Positions 33,799 to 41,892 of a DNA stretch of 64,000 nucleotides are shown one piece after another; positions within the stretch are counted from its first letter, which is position 1; each line of letters starts with the position of its first letter. The notes beneath the pieces were generated by a model. It made no database searches. It saw only the letters and a list, made by a program, of their open reading frames with translations, and was not told the DNA's origin. This DNA is from Marininema mesophilum (lineage in GTDB: Bacteria > Bacillota > Bacilli > Thermoactinomycetales > DSM-45169): NCBI RefSeq assembly GCF_900106775.1, contig NZ_FNNQ01000001.1, positions 248,001 to 312,000 of the forward strand, written 5' to 3'. Made by a program: the position numbers and the translations under genes.

Positions 33799-35295
33799 CT
33801 ACTGAGAAAAGCTCATTGCCAACTGAGCTATGGTACGAGTGGCGACACCTGTTGCCCCTTTACTATGTATCCCTTTCTCTAACTTCGATCCAGACGTACC
33901 TGCAATATCTAAATGGACCCATGGAACATCCTCTACAAAATGGCGCAAAAACGCTCCACCCTGACTAGCCTGTGCCGGTCGCCCCCCATCATTTTTTATA
34001 TCAGCCACATCACTGGCAAGACATTCGTCTACTTCATCCTCCATAGGTAATTCCCACATTTTCTCACCCGTGAGGCGAGCAGCTTCCTTCACCCGCTTTG
34101 CCCAATCAACATCATTGGTCATCAAACCTGTCACCGTGTATCCGAGGGCCACAATCACTCCACCCGTCAGAGTTGCAACATCAACAAGGGATGTAGCACC
34201 TAGACGACGGGCATAAGCAAGACCATCCGCTAAAATCAATCGTCCTTCAGCATCCGTATGCTGAATTTCAATCGTTTTCCCACTAAAGGATTGAATCACA
34301 TCTCCAGGGCGATAATTGTCTCCTCCAATCATGTTTTCACATGTAGGAATAACCGCGAGTATATTACAGCGGGGCTTCAATTCACCAATCGCCTCCATGG
34401 CTCCTAACACAGCGGCGGCCCCTGCCATATCACCCTTTCCTTTTTCCATACCCGCACTTGGCTTAACCTGAATACCCCCTGCATCGAAGATAACCCCTTT
34501 TCCTACTAAACCTAGGGTTTCCTTCGTTTCTGGTGCGCCCTGATACTTAAGGATTATCATTCGTGCCGGCTCATTACTTGCTCTAGCAACTGCTAACAAA
34601 GCCCCCATCTGTAATTCCTGAAGGCGTTTTTCATCAAGGATTTCTACTTCTAACCCCTTTTTCTCGGCAATGGTTACTGCTTTTTCCGCTAGTGTTACCG
34701 GAGTCAGCTTATTGGCTGGCTCATTAGTGAGGTCTCTGGCCCGGTTCACCCCCGTTGAAAAAGCCCTCCCTCGAGCTAAACCCGCTTCCAACGCAGAATC
34801 ACTTATACCCTCTACCGCTAACCAAATGGATTCGAGCTCTTTTTTGTCCTCTCGCTCCGATTTGTACCCTTGATAACGATAAAGTCCCAATTCGATCCCT
34901 TCTACTATCGCTTGTATAAAATCAGCAGCATTCCAGCGACGACTAAAGGTCTCCGAACAACCTAGAGCGAGTTGCTTCACTCCTGACTGACGAGCACGCC
35001 GAGCAGCTAACGCAACTCCATTGCGAATTTTATCTAGGTCCAAGGATTCCTCTTTTCCCATCCCTTGTACCAGAACTCGTTTTGCAGGTATTTTACCCCA
35101 ATTATGAAGAAGTACTGTCTCCTGGAAACGGCCTGTGATCTCACCATCACTAACAAGTTGTGAGAGGCGGTGCTCCAGAACGGTATCCACATCCTTAGCA
35201 CAACCCTTCAGGGATTCTCCCCCTTGAGTGTGTATGACCAATAAACAATCGACTGCTAATGAAGTTACTGGGTCCTTTGTAATCCTCCATTCCAT
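33799..35295 (-). CDS. pepA: Leucyl aminopeptidase (M17)
   Basis: Cytosolic M17 aminopeptidase of 498 aa. Metal and catalytic residues are visible in VGKGVIFDAGGIQVKPSAGM, GDMAGAAAVLGAME and the signature HTDAEGRLILADGLAYA. The N-terminal domain (about 1-170) is the usual variable macro-like domain. ATG 35295 has GGGGGATG upstream; an upstream ATG at 35331 lacks one. Confidence 0.94.
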   Translation of the reverse strand: MEWRITKDPVTSLAVDCLLVIHTQGGESLKGCAKDVDTVLEHRLSQLVSDGEITGRFQETVLLHNWGKIPAKRVLVQGMGKEESLDLDKIRNGVALAARRARQSGVKQLALGCSETFSRRWNAADFIQAIVEGIELGLYRYQGYKSEREDKKELESIWLAVEGISDSALEAGLARGRAFSTGVNRARDLTNEPANKLTPVTLAEKAVTIAEKKGLEVEILDEKRLQELQMGALLAVARASNEPARMIILKYQGAPETKETLGLVGKGVIFDAGGIQVKPSAGMEKGKGDMAGAAAVLGAMEAIGELKPRCNILAVIPTCENMIGGDNYRPGDVIQSFSGKTIEIQHTDAEGRLILADGLAYARRLGATSLVDVATLTGGVIVALGYTVTGLMTNDVDWAKRVKEAARLTGEKMWELPMEDEVDECLASDVADIKNDGGRPAQASQGGAFLRHFVEDVPWVHLDIAGTSGSKLEKGIHSKGATGVATRTIAQLAMSFSQ

Positions 35296-35467
35296 GAAAA
35301 CATCCCCCTTATCACGCATCAAATATATCAATATTCAGTTAATAATTTCCATAAATGAAATTCAATCAACCCTTTTTATGAAACAAAAAAGTGTACCCCG
35401 TACACATGGGACACACTCATTTATATTCGACAAATAAAATTCATATCCTTTAGATGCAGACATGAAA

Positions 35468-35500
35468 ACGAGTGTATCCTTGTTCTTGGACACACTCTTT
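35468..35500. terminator. Terminator downstream of the 63-aa gene
   Basis: GAGTGTxxCC and GGxxACACTC arms; TTTTCTTC follows on the plus strand and GTTTTC on the minus strand. A second small dyad GTGTAC-CCC-GTACAC lies near 35391-35405 in the same spacer. Confidence 0.65.
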
Positions 35501-35555
35501 TCTTCTAACATTAACCGCCATTTTTTCTGTTTTACTCTGTCCTTTAATACTTATG

Positions 35556-35747
35556 TCAGAGGGCTTCCAGCATCAACAATTCATGGCGAAGTTCCCGGAG
35601 ACGCGCTATGCACTGGTCAGCTCGATGGGGATTCTTCTCAAGCAACGCCTCATGCAGCAGGGCCAGTTCGTAATCCAACTCGAGTCGCAAGACAGGGATC
35701 CGCTTCTCAGGTTCCCGACACCGATACGCTTTGATCACATCTTCCAC
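35556..35747 (-). CDS. Hypothetical helical protein, 63 aa
   Basis: GTG start with AAAAGGGG 12 bases upstream (rather far; a GTG at 35738 is also possible). The whole sequence is predicted alpha-helical and charged (LELDYELALLHEALLEKN). No family recognised. A hairpin terminator lies 55 bp downstream, which supports a real gene. Confidence 0.5.
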   Translation of the reverse strand: MEDVIKAYRCREPEKRIPVLRLELDYELALLHEALLEKNPHRADQCIARLRELRHELLMLEAL

Positions 35748-36102
35748 GGCTACGCTGCACCCCTTTTCCCGTAGAATATTTCCTTTATGAAGAGACGGTC
35801 CCCATCACCCGGGTTGATGAGAACTTCACCGATGGACGCCCAACATTTGGTAACTTAGGAGCTCTTGCTACAGGATGTCCGCCTTACCTGAGAAATAAAC
35901 CTTTCACCGATGGATATTTCCGGATCAGTTCTGATTGAATATTTACTTTATTTAAGGTACGCAGGAATACCTGAAGTTGTCACGGTACAATCCCATCTCT
36001 ACAAAATTCTATCCTAGGCTTTCACCTAGTCCAACCCGTTTGGACTTCAACCCTTTGTGTTATGATAAGAGAAAGAAACCGATGATGGTGGTGTATATAA
36101 CA
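35748..36102. other. 355-bp spacer with a repeated 12-mer
   Basis: No convincing gene. TTCACCGATGGA occurs at 35825-35836 and 35903-35914, and an 11-base form is the loop side of the terminator at 36760. A dyad GTCCAA...TTGGAC lies near 36028-36045, and a possible -10 TATGAT near 36060 precedes yktB. The segment could be an untranslated structured leader on either strand, but I match it to no known riboswitch. Confidence 0.4.
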
Positions 36103-36738
36103 ATGACCTTCCAAGGATTTGATACACATGATTTCGAAATCTTTTCCATTCCTGGCCTGGAACCTCGAATGGAAGGGTTAAAAGAAACCATACGACCTAA
36201 ATTGACTGCTCTAGGTGAAGAGGTCGCCCCTTATCTTTCAAAGCTCCTTAACGAAGAAATGGTGGTTCATGTGGCCAAGCATGCTAGGCGTAGTGTCCAT
36301 CCTCCCGATGAAACATGGGTCGCTTGGTCTGCAGGAAAACGTGGATATAAAGCGACACCCCATTTTCAGGTAGGGATGCGAAAAGAAAATCTATTTGCGA
36401 TGTTCGCCATCATCTACGAATATCCAAACAAGCCTGGCTTCGCAAAGGATTTACTGGAACAACAGAAGGAGCTTTTCTCCACCCTTCCTAAATCCTTTGT
36501 CATCTCCCCTGATCATACCAAACCAGAAACGACCAGTTTAGCGGAGCTAGGGAACGATGGGATCAGAGAAATTTTGCAACGATTAGCTGATGTGAAAAAA
36601 GCAGAATTTATGATCGGAATCGAACTGGATCGTCACGATTCTCAATTAGCGGATGGTGAGGCATTGAAAAAGAAAGTGGAGACTACGTTCTCCTCCCTCA
36701 CCCCCTTCTACCGCATCGCCTCTTTAGCAGCTCAATAA
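36103..36738 (+). CDS. yktB: DUF1054 family protein YktB
   Basis: A 211-aa protein starting MTFQGFDTHDFEIFSI, the usual YktB/UPF0637 N-terminus. Family blocks: HVAKHARRSVHPPDETWVAW (about residues 51-70) and GYKATPHFQVGMRKENLFAM (about 76-95). The ribosome binding site is weak (GGTGG), so an earlier start (ATG 36082) cannot be excluded. In Bacillus it also lies near speA. Function unknown. Confidence 0.88.
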   Translation: MTFQGFDTHDFEIFSIPGLEPRMEGLKETIRPKLTALGEEVAPYLSKLLNEEMVVHVAKHARRSVHPPDETWVAWSAGKRGYKATPHFQVGMRKENLFAMFAIIYEYPNKPGFAKDLLEQQKELFSTLPKSFVISPDHTKPETTSLAELGNDGIREILQRLADVKKAEFMIGIELDRHDSQLADGEALKKKVETTFSSLTPFYRIASLAAQ

Positions 36739-36759
36739 GACCTGATAACGATTACCTCT

Positions 36760-36784
36760 CCTTCACCGATGGTGAAGGTTTTTT
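36760..36784 (+). terminator. Terminator after yktB
   Basis: CCTTCACC-GAT-GGTGAAGG followed by TTTTTT. Confidence 0.93.
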
Positions 36785-36866
36785 GCTATAGTATGGAGCA
36801 TCTCTCGAAATGGATCATACATCCATATGGTCACAAAGTTCTTTCTTTCCTGGAAAGCGGTTGTTT

Positions 36867-36872
36867 GCTATA
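36867..36872 (+). promoter_or_regulatory. Candidate -10 element of speA
   Basis: TATACT preceded by TTTGC; a poor -35 (TTTCCT) lies 17 bp upstream. The only good -10-like hexamer in the speA leader. Confidence 0.35.
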
Positions 36873-36913
36873 CTCACCCTTATGGAGTTTGATACGAAAG
36901 GTAGGCCCCGCTA

Positions 36914-38377
36914 GTGAACAAACGACAGTTAGACACTCCCCTTTTTACTCAACTACGGGAACACGCAGCGAAAAATCCCGTACAGTTTCATATCCCTGGC
37001 CATAAAAAAGGGCAGGGTATGGATCCTGAATTTCGGGAGTTTTTTGGAGAGGCCCCTCTTTCCATAGACCTGATTAATATCGAACCACTGGATGATCTTC
37101 ATCATCCCCATGGTGTGATTCAAGAAGCGCAGGAACTAGCAGCTGAGGCCTTTGGCGCGGATCACACCTTTTTTTCCGTACAAGGAACCAGCGGTGCGAT
37201 TATGACAATGGTAATGACTGTTCTTTACCCCGGTGAAAAGATCATCGTTCCCCGTAACGTTCATAAATCTGTGCTTTCTGCCATCATTCTCGCAGGGGGT
37301 CATCCGATCTTTGTTCACCCCAATATGGATGAACAACTTGGCATTGCCCATGGAGTCACACGTAAAGATGTAGAGCGAACCTTGATCCTCCACCCTGATG
37401 CAAAAGCAGTCCTCTTGATTAACCCCACCTACTACGGTGTGGTCGCCCATTTGAAAGAGATTGTAGAGTGTGTCCATGGCTATGGCATTCCTGTCCTTGT
37501 TGACGAAGCCCACGGTGTGCTCACCCATTTCCATGATGACCTCCCCATATCTGCTATGCAGGCGGGTGCAGACATGGCAGCCACCAGTGTCCATAAACTA
37601 GGTGGTTCATTAACCCAGAGTTCTGTGCTCAACATACGTGTTGAACGGATTAACCCCCAACGTGTTCAATCGATTATCAGCATGTTGACTACGACTTCAA
37701 CTTCTTATCTACTATTGGCATCCCTCGATGCGGCACGACGTCATCTAGCGATTTATGGCAATGAACTGGCACAACATGCTCTTGCCCTCGCTGATTCCGC
37801 GCGACGTCGAATCAACGAGATTCCTGGCCTCCGGTGTATCGGACGTGAGCTACTTGGTAGTGAAGCCACCTATGATCTAGACGAAACCAAGCTGATCATC
37901 CATCTTGAACGCATGAACATCACCGGCTATGAAGCAGAAAAGTGGTTACGCAAACAGTGGAATGTCGAAGTTGAACTTTCCGACCTATACAACATCCTCT
38001 GTCTCATCACACCTGGCGACGATGATGGGACGATTCGCATTTTGGTAGATGCCCTAACTGATCTATCTCAACAGTTTTACATGGAAGAGCAACGGGAGGA
38101 AGCCCCTGTACGGATACCAGAAATCCCTCTTCTCACCGTCTCACCACGGGATGCCTTCTATGCAGAAACAGTCTCCATACCTTTTACCGAATCGGCTGGC
38201 CGGATTATTGCTGAATTTATCATGATTTACCCTCCAGGAATTCCAGTCCTCCTGCCTGGAGAGCAGATTACCCATGAAAACATCGACTACATTATCGAGC
38301 ACCTCGAAGCAGGTCTTCCTGTACAAGGGCCCGAAGATCCCGATATAAAAATGGTTCGTGTTATCAAGGATTTGTGA
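36914..38377 (+). CDS. speA: Orn/Lys/Arg decarboxylase family protein (arginine decarboxylase type)
   Basis: PLP-dependent decarboxylase of 487 aa, the short Gram-positive form, probably making agmatine for polyamine synthesis. N-terminal block FHIPGHKKGQGMDPEFREFF (about residues 25-44), FFSVQGTSGAIMTMVMT, the PLP-Asp in VDEAHGVLTHF and the PLP-Lys in TSVHKLGGSLTQSS (about 226-239). GTG start with AAAGGTAGG upstream. Lysine specificity cannot be excluded, but adjacency to an SR1P-type locus matches Bacillus speA. Confidence 0.9.
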   Translation: MNKRQLDTPLFTQLREHAAKNPVQFHIPGHKKGQGMDPEFREFFGEAPLSIDLINIEPLDDLHHPHGVIQEAQELAAEAFGADHTFFSVQGTSGAIMTMVMTVLYPGEKIIVPRNVHKSVLSAIILAGGHPIFVHPNMDEQLGIAHGVTRKDVERTLILHPDAKAVLLINPTYYGVVAHLKEIVECVHGYGIPVLVDEAHGVLTHFHDDLPISAMQAGADMAATSVHKLGGSLTQSSVLNIRVERINPQRVQSIISMLTTTSTSYLLLASLDAARRHLAIYGNELAQHALALADSARRRINEIPGLRCIGRELLGSEATYDLDETKLIIHLERMNITGYEAEKWLRKQWNVEVELSDLYNILCLITPGDDDGTIRILVDALTDLSQQFYMEEQREEAPVRIPEIPLLTVSPRDAFYAETVSIPFTESAGRIIAEFIMIYPPGIPVLLPGEQITHENIDYIIEHLEAGLPVQGPEDPDIKMVRVIKDL

Positions 38378-38396
38378 CGAAAAAGAGCTCATTTAT

Positions 38397-38426
38397 AAAC
38401 CACAAAGTGTTAGCTCTTTGTGGTTT
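38397..38426 (+). terminator. First hairpin after speA
   Basis: AAACCACAAAG pairs with CTTTGTGGTTT; AAATAAAA follows, so the next hairpin probably does most of the termination. Confidence 0.75.
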
Positions 38427-38430
38427 AAAT

Positions 38431-38460
38431 AAAAACCCGGCGTTTAAACGCCGGGTTTTT
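38431..38460. terminator. Bidirectional terminator of speA and the SR1-type RNA
   Basis: AAAAACCCGGCG-TTTAAA-CGCCGGGTTTTT is a perfect inverted repeat with A/T runs at both ends, so it can end transcription in both directions. Confidence 0.93.
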
Positions 38461-38480
38461 CATCTATATGGATATAACCA

Positions 38481-38603
38481 TCAGCTGTGATCCGAACAGT
38501 TGCCCTCTTGGCACATCACACAATGCCCATAGAGAGTGCCGGCCTTGTCCCCATCGAGATAGGTGATCACATCTTCACAATCCTTACAAACGATCACTTC
38601 CAT
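38481..38603 (-). CDS. GapA-binding peptide SR1P homologue
   Basis: A 40-aa peptide beginning MEVIVCKDCEDVITYLDGDK, with two cysteine pairs (CKDC and CVMC) around AGTLYGHC and a short acidic tail. The Bacillus SR1P peptide has the same layout (IVCQDC then LYG-C-x2-C) and binds GapA, promoting RNase J1 association. AAAGGGGGTGA precedes the ATG. Confidence 0.85.
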   Translation of the reverse strand: MEVIVCKDCEDVITYLDGDKAGTLYGHCVMCQEGNCSDHS

Positions 38604-38632
38604 ACCGTCACCCCCTTTGTGTAACGCCACAA

Positions 38633-38648
38633 ATGAAAGCGCTTTAAT
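38633..38648. promoter_or_regulatory. cre-like catabolite-responsive element in the SR1-type leader
   Basis: ATGAAAGCGCTTTAAT fits the CcpA cre consensus and is nearly palindromic. It lies about 8-23 bases downstream of the predicted transcription start, a position where CcpA blocks elongation. Confidence 0.7.
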
Positions 38649-38663
38649 TATGATGTCATAATG

Positions 38664-38692
38664 ATTATATTAGGACATACCATTTATGTCAA
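38664..38692 (-). promoter_or_regulatory. Consensus SigA promoter of the SR1-type RNA
   Basis: Minus strand TTGACA, 17-bp spacer, TATAAT: a perfect consensus, one of the strongest promoters in the window. The palindrome ATTATGA-TG-TCATAAT at 38647-38662 covers the start site and includes TATGACAT, partly like a CcpN site. Confidence 0.85.
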
Positions 38693-38711
38693 CCAACAGT
38701 TTTAATCCATC

Positions 38712-38756
38712 AAAAAAAAGGAATCCACCATTGTAAATTGATGAATCCCTTTTTTG
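38712..38756 (-). terminator. Terminator after DUF3055 gene
   Basis: ATCAAAAAAAAGG pairs with CCTTTTTTGAT; the T-rich arm ends transcription on either strand. Confidence 0.65.
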
Positions 38757-38779
38757 ATAGGTTCATTTTATGACCCTCT

Positions 38780-39085
38780 TTAGCCGGATTCCGCCTCAGC
38801 CTCCATACTAAGATGCGGTACATTATGATGAAGGAAATTTGAAACTTCTTCTGCCTCATTTCGTGATTTCAGGCAATAGACCCTCTGAATATGATCGAGG
38901 TTATCGATATCGTCTTGTGACAAGAGTGAAGATCGCCCAGTCTGCAAACAAACAACAAGGGGCTTACCAAAAAACATGCGTGTGTAGACAATACCAAAAT
39001 CATACCTTCCATTACCTGAAACAAATCCTACAAATCTTACCTGAACACGTTCTGTTTCATCATATAAACGTTCGTGCAGACTCAT
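38780..39085 (-). CDS. DUF3055-like conserved protein
   Basis: A 101-aa soluble protein starting MSLHERLYDETERVQVRFVGF, with FGIVYTRMFFGKPLVVCLQTGRS cut across residues 28-52. Resembles the DUF3055 family of Bacillales; function unknown. AAAAGGGGG upstream of ATG. Confidence 0.72.
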   Translation of the reverse strand: MSLHERLYDETERVQVRFVGFVSGNGRYDFGIVYTRMFFGKPLVVCLQTGRSSLLSQDDIDNLDHIQRVYCLKSRNEAEEVSNFLHHNVPHLSMEAEAESG

Positions 39086-39186
39086 AGACTACCCCCTTTT
39101 CTTAGTCTTACCTATTACATTTTTTAAAGATTCGGAAATATTTATACCGCCGAAAAATCGGCGTGAGACACTCTTGCATATAACGA

Positions 39187-39627
39187 TTATGAGTTACATC
39201 CCTCGACCTTGGTTTCAAACAGAGAAGCTAACTCACAGAAGAGCGCAATATCTTCATCATCGATGATGTCTGGAGCATCGCTAATTACCACGATTACCCC
39301 CACTAGATGATGCCCTCGATAAAAGGGTACGTATACCTCTGTGCACCCGCTAACCTGCTCTCGTACCACATTGCCTCTAGCCGCAGTTAAGCTGAAATAA
39401 CCCTCTCCAAAACGTACAACAGGGGAAAGAGTACTATTCCCTGCACGGAAAAAACAGCGAAAAATTCCGGGAGACGTCAGATAAATACCTACATAACGGT
39501 AACCCGCCACTCTCGCATGCAATGTCTGGATGACAAACCGATACAGGCTATATACCTCACGCTCCAACCTGTCTGACACGACACCAATATCTGCACGGAG
39601 CTCATCCAGAAGGTCCGTTTTGCGCAT
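39187..39627 (-). CDS. GAF domain-containing protein
   Basis: A 146-aa single GAF domain. YVGIYLTSPGIFRCFFRAG and the central EGYFSLTAARGNVVREQV are the usual GAF elements, followed by VYVPFYRGHHLVGVIVVIS. No output domain, so it may bind a small ligand and act through a partner or be an enzyme such as a free-Met sulfoxide reductase relative. The cysteine pattern for that enzyme is not clear. ATG 39627 has GGGGG nine bases upstream. Confidence 0.75.
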   Translation of the reverse strand: MRKTDLLDELRADIGVVSDRLEREVYSLYRFVIQTLHARVAGYRYVGIYLTSPGIFRCFFRAGNSTLSPVVRFGEGYFSLTAARGNVVREQVSGCTEVYVPFYRGHHLVGVIVVISDAPDIIDDEDIALFCELASLFETKVEGCNS

Positions 39628-39662
39628 CAGATCCATCCCCCATGCCTATCGAGTGTTCAACA

Positions 39663-39698
39663 GTATAGCATATCTACTAATAATATACAATGCATTGT
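39663..39698 (-). promoter_or_regulatory. Promoter with overlapping palindrome upstream of the GAF gene
   Basis: Minus strand TTGTAT (39685-39690), 16-bp spacer, TATACT (39663-39668). The 12-bp palindrome ACAATGCATTGT (39687-39698) overlaps the -35, as expected of an operator. The rest of the 347-bp spacer to 39974 holds a CCGTTA-TAACGG hairpin (39763-39780) and no gene. Confidence 0.5.
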
Positions 39699-39974
39699 CT
39701 TAATATTTTAGCAACTGTATTATTCTTCAGGGAAATCGGTCACCGTAAATGGCAGAGCGCCCGTTATGCAAGTAACGGTAGTACTACCTATGGGAAAGAA
39801 GGAGCTTCCCCATAACTCCACATGACATATTGTCTAATTTCATCTCATTCGTCCTAAGACTCCTGCTGATTTCCTCTACCCAACTTAAATATCCTATGAA
39901 CGTCTTCCTTTTCCGTGCTAAAATATACAGGAATAGGTTCCGATGAATTCTCAAAAACTGAGGTGAGCGACGGA

Positions 39975-40403
39975 GTGGGCAAGAATGCTTATATTAAAAT
40001 GGTGAACGGTTCCACCCAGCAAGAACTTACCCTAGACGACGTCAAGCAAGCTTTGGATCATTTTATCCATATGACCCAATTAACAGGGGAGCAGCTCGAT
40101 TGGGGTTATGCCGAAAATGCCTTCCCTTACACGGTAGAAGAGCAAGTGCAAGAAGGCACTCCATACCTTTTACTTAAAGGGAATGACCCTCGGCTCTACA
40201 AATATCTCATTATTGGTGTCAGATCAGACCCTTCTTCATCTTCTGCTGTTTCTAACTGTATTCAATTGGTCGTCCCCCAAGGAGCGACCCATGGAGATAC
40301 CTCCAAAGCCAATGAATTCTCCCGCTACTTAGCACGCCGTTTCCAAGCAGAGCTTCATCTGTTAAATGGCCGTATAATGTACTTTAACCCACGCAAATTA
40401 TGA
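39975..40403 (+). CDS. DUF1885 family protein
   Basis: A 142-aa protein from GTG 39975 (MGKNAYIKMVNGSTQQELTL) with GAGGTG nine bases upstream. The C-terminal HGDTSKANEFSRYLARRF and LHLLNGRIMYFNPRK match the DUF1885 family, known from a Geobacillus crystal structure. Function unknown. Confidence 0.8.
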   Translation: MGKNAYIKMVNGSTQQELTLDDVKQALDHFIHMTQLTGEQLDWGYAENAFPYTVEEQVQEGTPYLLLKGNDPRLYKYLIIGVRSDPSSSSAVSNCIQLVVPQGATHGDTSKANEFSRYLARRFQAELHLLNGRIMYFNPRKL

Positions 40404-40420
40404 TAATATCTCATCTCCCC

Positions 40421-40441
40421 ACCGGCATTTGCCGGTTTTTT
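40421..40441 (+). terminator. Terminator after DUF1885 gene
   Basis: ACCGGC-ATTT-GCCGGT followed by TTTTTT. Confidence 0.92.
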
Positions 40442-40512
40442 CATTTCTAAACAGCAATGGATTCTTTACGTCCAATTCGGCATTGTAGCACCAGCCAAAT
40501 CACTTTATTATT

Positions 40513-40524
40513 GTTTAAGTAAAC
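40513..40524. promoter_or_regulatory. Small dyad GTTTA-AG-TAAAC before the MFS gene
   Basis: Inverted repeat 66 bp upstream of the AT-rich MFS gene; could be an operator for a repressor not encoded nearby. Confidence 0.25.
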
Positions 40525-40589
40525 GATTTAATACATTTATATTATATTTAAAAGCTGAACAGATACTTATTTTAAGGAGGTATTTTATA

Positions 40590-41768
40590 GTGAGTGATCA
40601 ACGATTATGGACAAAAGAATTTATCATACTGGCTCTTAGCAATTTCTTTCTATTTATGAGCTTTTACATGCTCAATCCGATAATTCCTATTTATGTAACT
40701 GATGTACTTCAAGATAACGCGAAAACTGTTGGGATAGTCTTTGCTTGTTTTACAACATTTCAGATTATATCTCGTTTAATTTCAGGTTATTTACTTGATC
40801 GTATTGAAAAGAAAATAGTTTTTCTCATAGGCAGAGTGTTGTTTTTTACTGCTGTTTTATTTTTATTTAGTATTCCCGGTTTAACTCTTCTTCTTGTTGC
40901 AAGGTGTATCCAGGGGTTAGGGGTTGGGTTAGCCACAACCGCAGGTAGTACTATAGCCCAGGATTTATTACCAGATAAAAGGCGTGCTGAAGGAACAGGG
41001 TTTTTAGGAAGCTTTACTAGCATAGCCTTAGCTATTGGGCCATTTTTAGGAATCTCACTAATGCAACTTTTTAACTTTCATATTATTTTTTTAGTATGCA
41101 TTATTTTTTCTCTTTTTAGTATTTTATTAGGTTCATTCACGGAAACAAAGAAAAGGGACATAAGTCAGAAACAGAGGAAAAAACGCAATTTTATTGAGAC
41201 TAAGGTACTTAGTTACTCCATTATTTCAGCTTTATATACTTGTGTATCAGGCGGTATAATGGTTTTTTTGCCGTTAATGTATCATAAATTTGGCCACATT
41301 GAGTTTGCCTCCTATTACTATGCTATATATGCCGGAGTCATTTTTATTATCAGACCCCTAACAGGAAAGCTCTCTGATAAAGCTGGTCCAAATATTTCTA
41401 TCTACTCTGGCCTACTATTAGGAATAATTGGCTTATGCTTTCTGAGCCAGTCCAGCTCCCTAATCCTTGTGATATTAACAGCATTATGTATGGGGTGTTC
41501 TGTAGGGTTAATACAACCTACTATTGTTTCTATGATAGTAAAGCAAGTGCCAGCAAAAAATAGAGGCTCTGCCATAGCAACTTATATGTTAAGTAATGAT
41601 TTAGGCATTATTTCAGGATCATATGTGTTAGGCTTAGTAGCTCAATTGATTGGTTATAGCCCAATGTTCCTTTCTTCCACATTAATATTGGTATGTGCAT
41701 TTCTAATTTACACGTTCCTATCCGCCCGAATTTCTCAAATCCAAATGGATAAAAAGCCTACTCCATAA
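40590..41768 (+). CDS. MFS transporter, AT-rich
   Basis: A 392-aa, 12-helix major facilitator. Helix 2-3 loop SGYLLDRIEKKIVFLIGR and helix 4 RCIQGLGVGLATTAGST are MFS signatures. The coding sequence is visibly more AT-rich than its neighbours and uses many TTA/ATA/TTT codons, a sign of recent acquisition. GTG start with AAGGAGG upstream. Substrate unknown; the family includes drug and metallophore exporters. Confidence 0.85.
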   Translation: MSDQRLWTKEFIILALSNFFLFMSFYMLNPIIPIYVTDVLQDNAKTVGIVFACFTTFQIISRLISGYLLDRIEKKIVFLIGRVLFFTAVLFLFSIPGLTLLLVARCIQGLGVGLATTAGSTIAQDLLPDKRRAEGTGFLGSFTSIALAIGPFLGISLMQLFNFHIIFLVCIIFSLFSILLGSFTETKKRDISQKQRKKRNFIETKVLSYSIISALYTCVSGGIMVFLPLMYHKFGHIEFASYYYAIYAGVIFIIRPLTGKLSDKAGPNISIYSGLLLGIIGLCFLSQSSSLILVILTALCMGCSVGLIQPTIVSMIVKQVPAKNRGSAIATYMLSNDLGIISGSYVLGLVAQLIGYSPMFLSSTLILVCAFLIYTFLSARISQIQMDKKPTP

Positions 41769-41892
41769 ACGGATATAATCCATTTCTTCTTATGACATCC
41801 ATATGAAGTACACTGACCTCTAAACGGTTAACCATTTACCATATCGAAGCATAGGCATACTACAGCAACGAGGTTCAAAAGGAGGAATATCC

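Larger units (their letters stand above)
38431..38656 (-). ncRNA. SR1-like dual-function small RNA (predicted transcript)
   Basis: A consensus promoter on the minus strand (-35 at 38687-38692, -10 at 38664-38669) predicts a start near 38656. The bidirectional terminator ends the transcript near 38431, giving about 225 nt. The RNA carries the SR1P peptide frame. In Bacillus subtilis SR1 (205 nt) lies next to speA, base-pairs with ahrC mRNA and encodes SR1P. The base-pairing function here is inferred, not seen. Confidence 0.72.

Noticed and set aside
35462..35774. Two overlapping plus-strand frames of about 90-100 aa
   Set aside because: They are antisense to the 63-aa helical gene, run through a terminator hairpin and have no ribosome binding site.
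35770..35940. Possible riboswitch on the minus strand (partial glycine-like CUCAGGUAA text)
   Set aside because: The rest of the glycine aptamer consensus is missing and the downstream gene is an unknown 63-aa protein, so no riboswitch class can be named.
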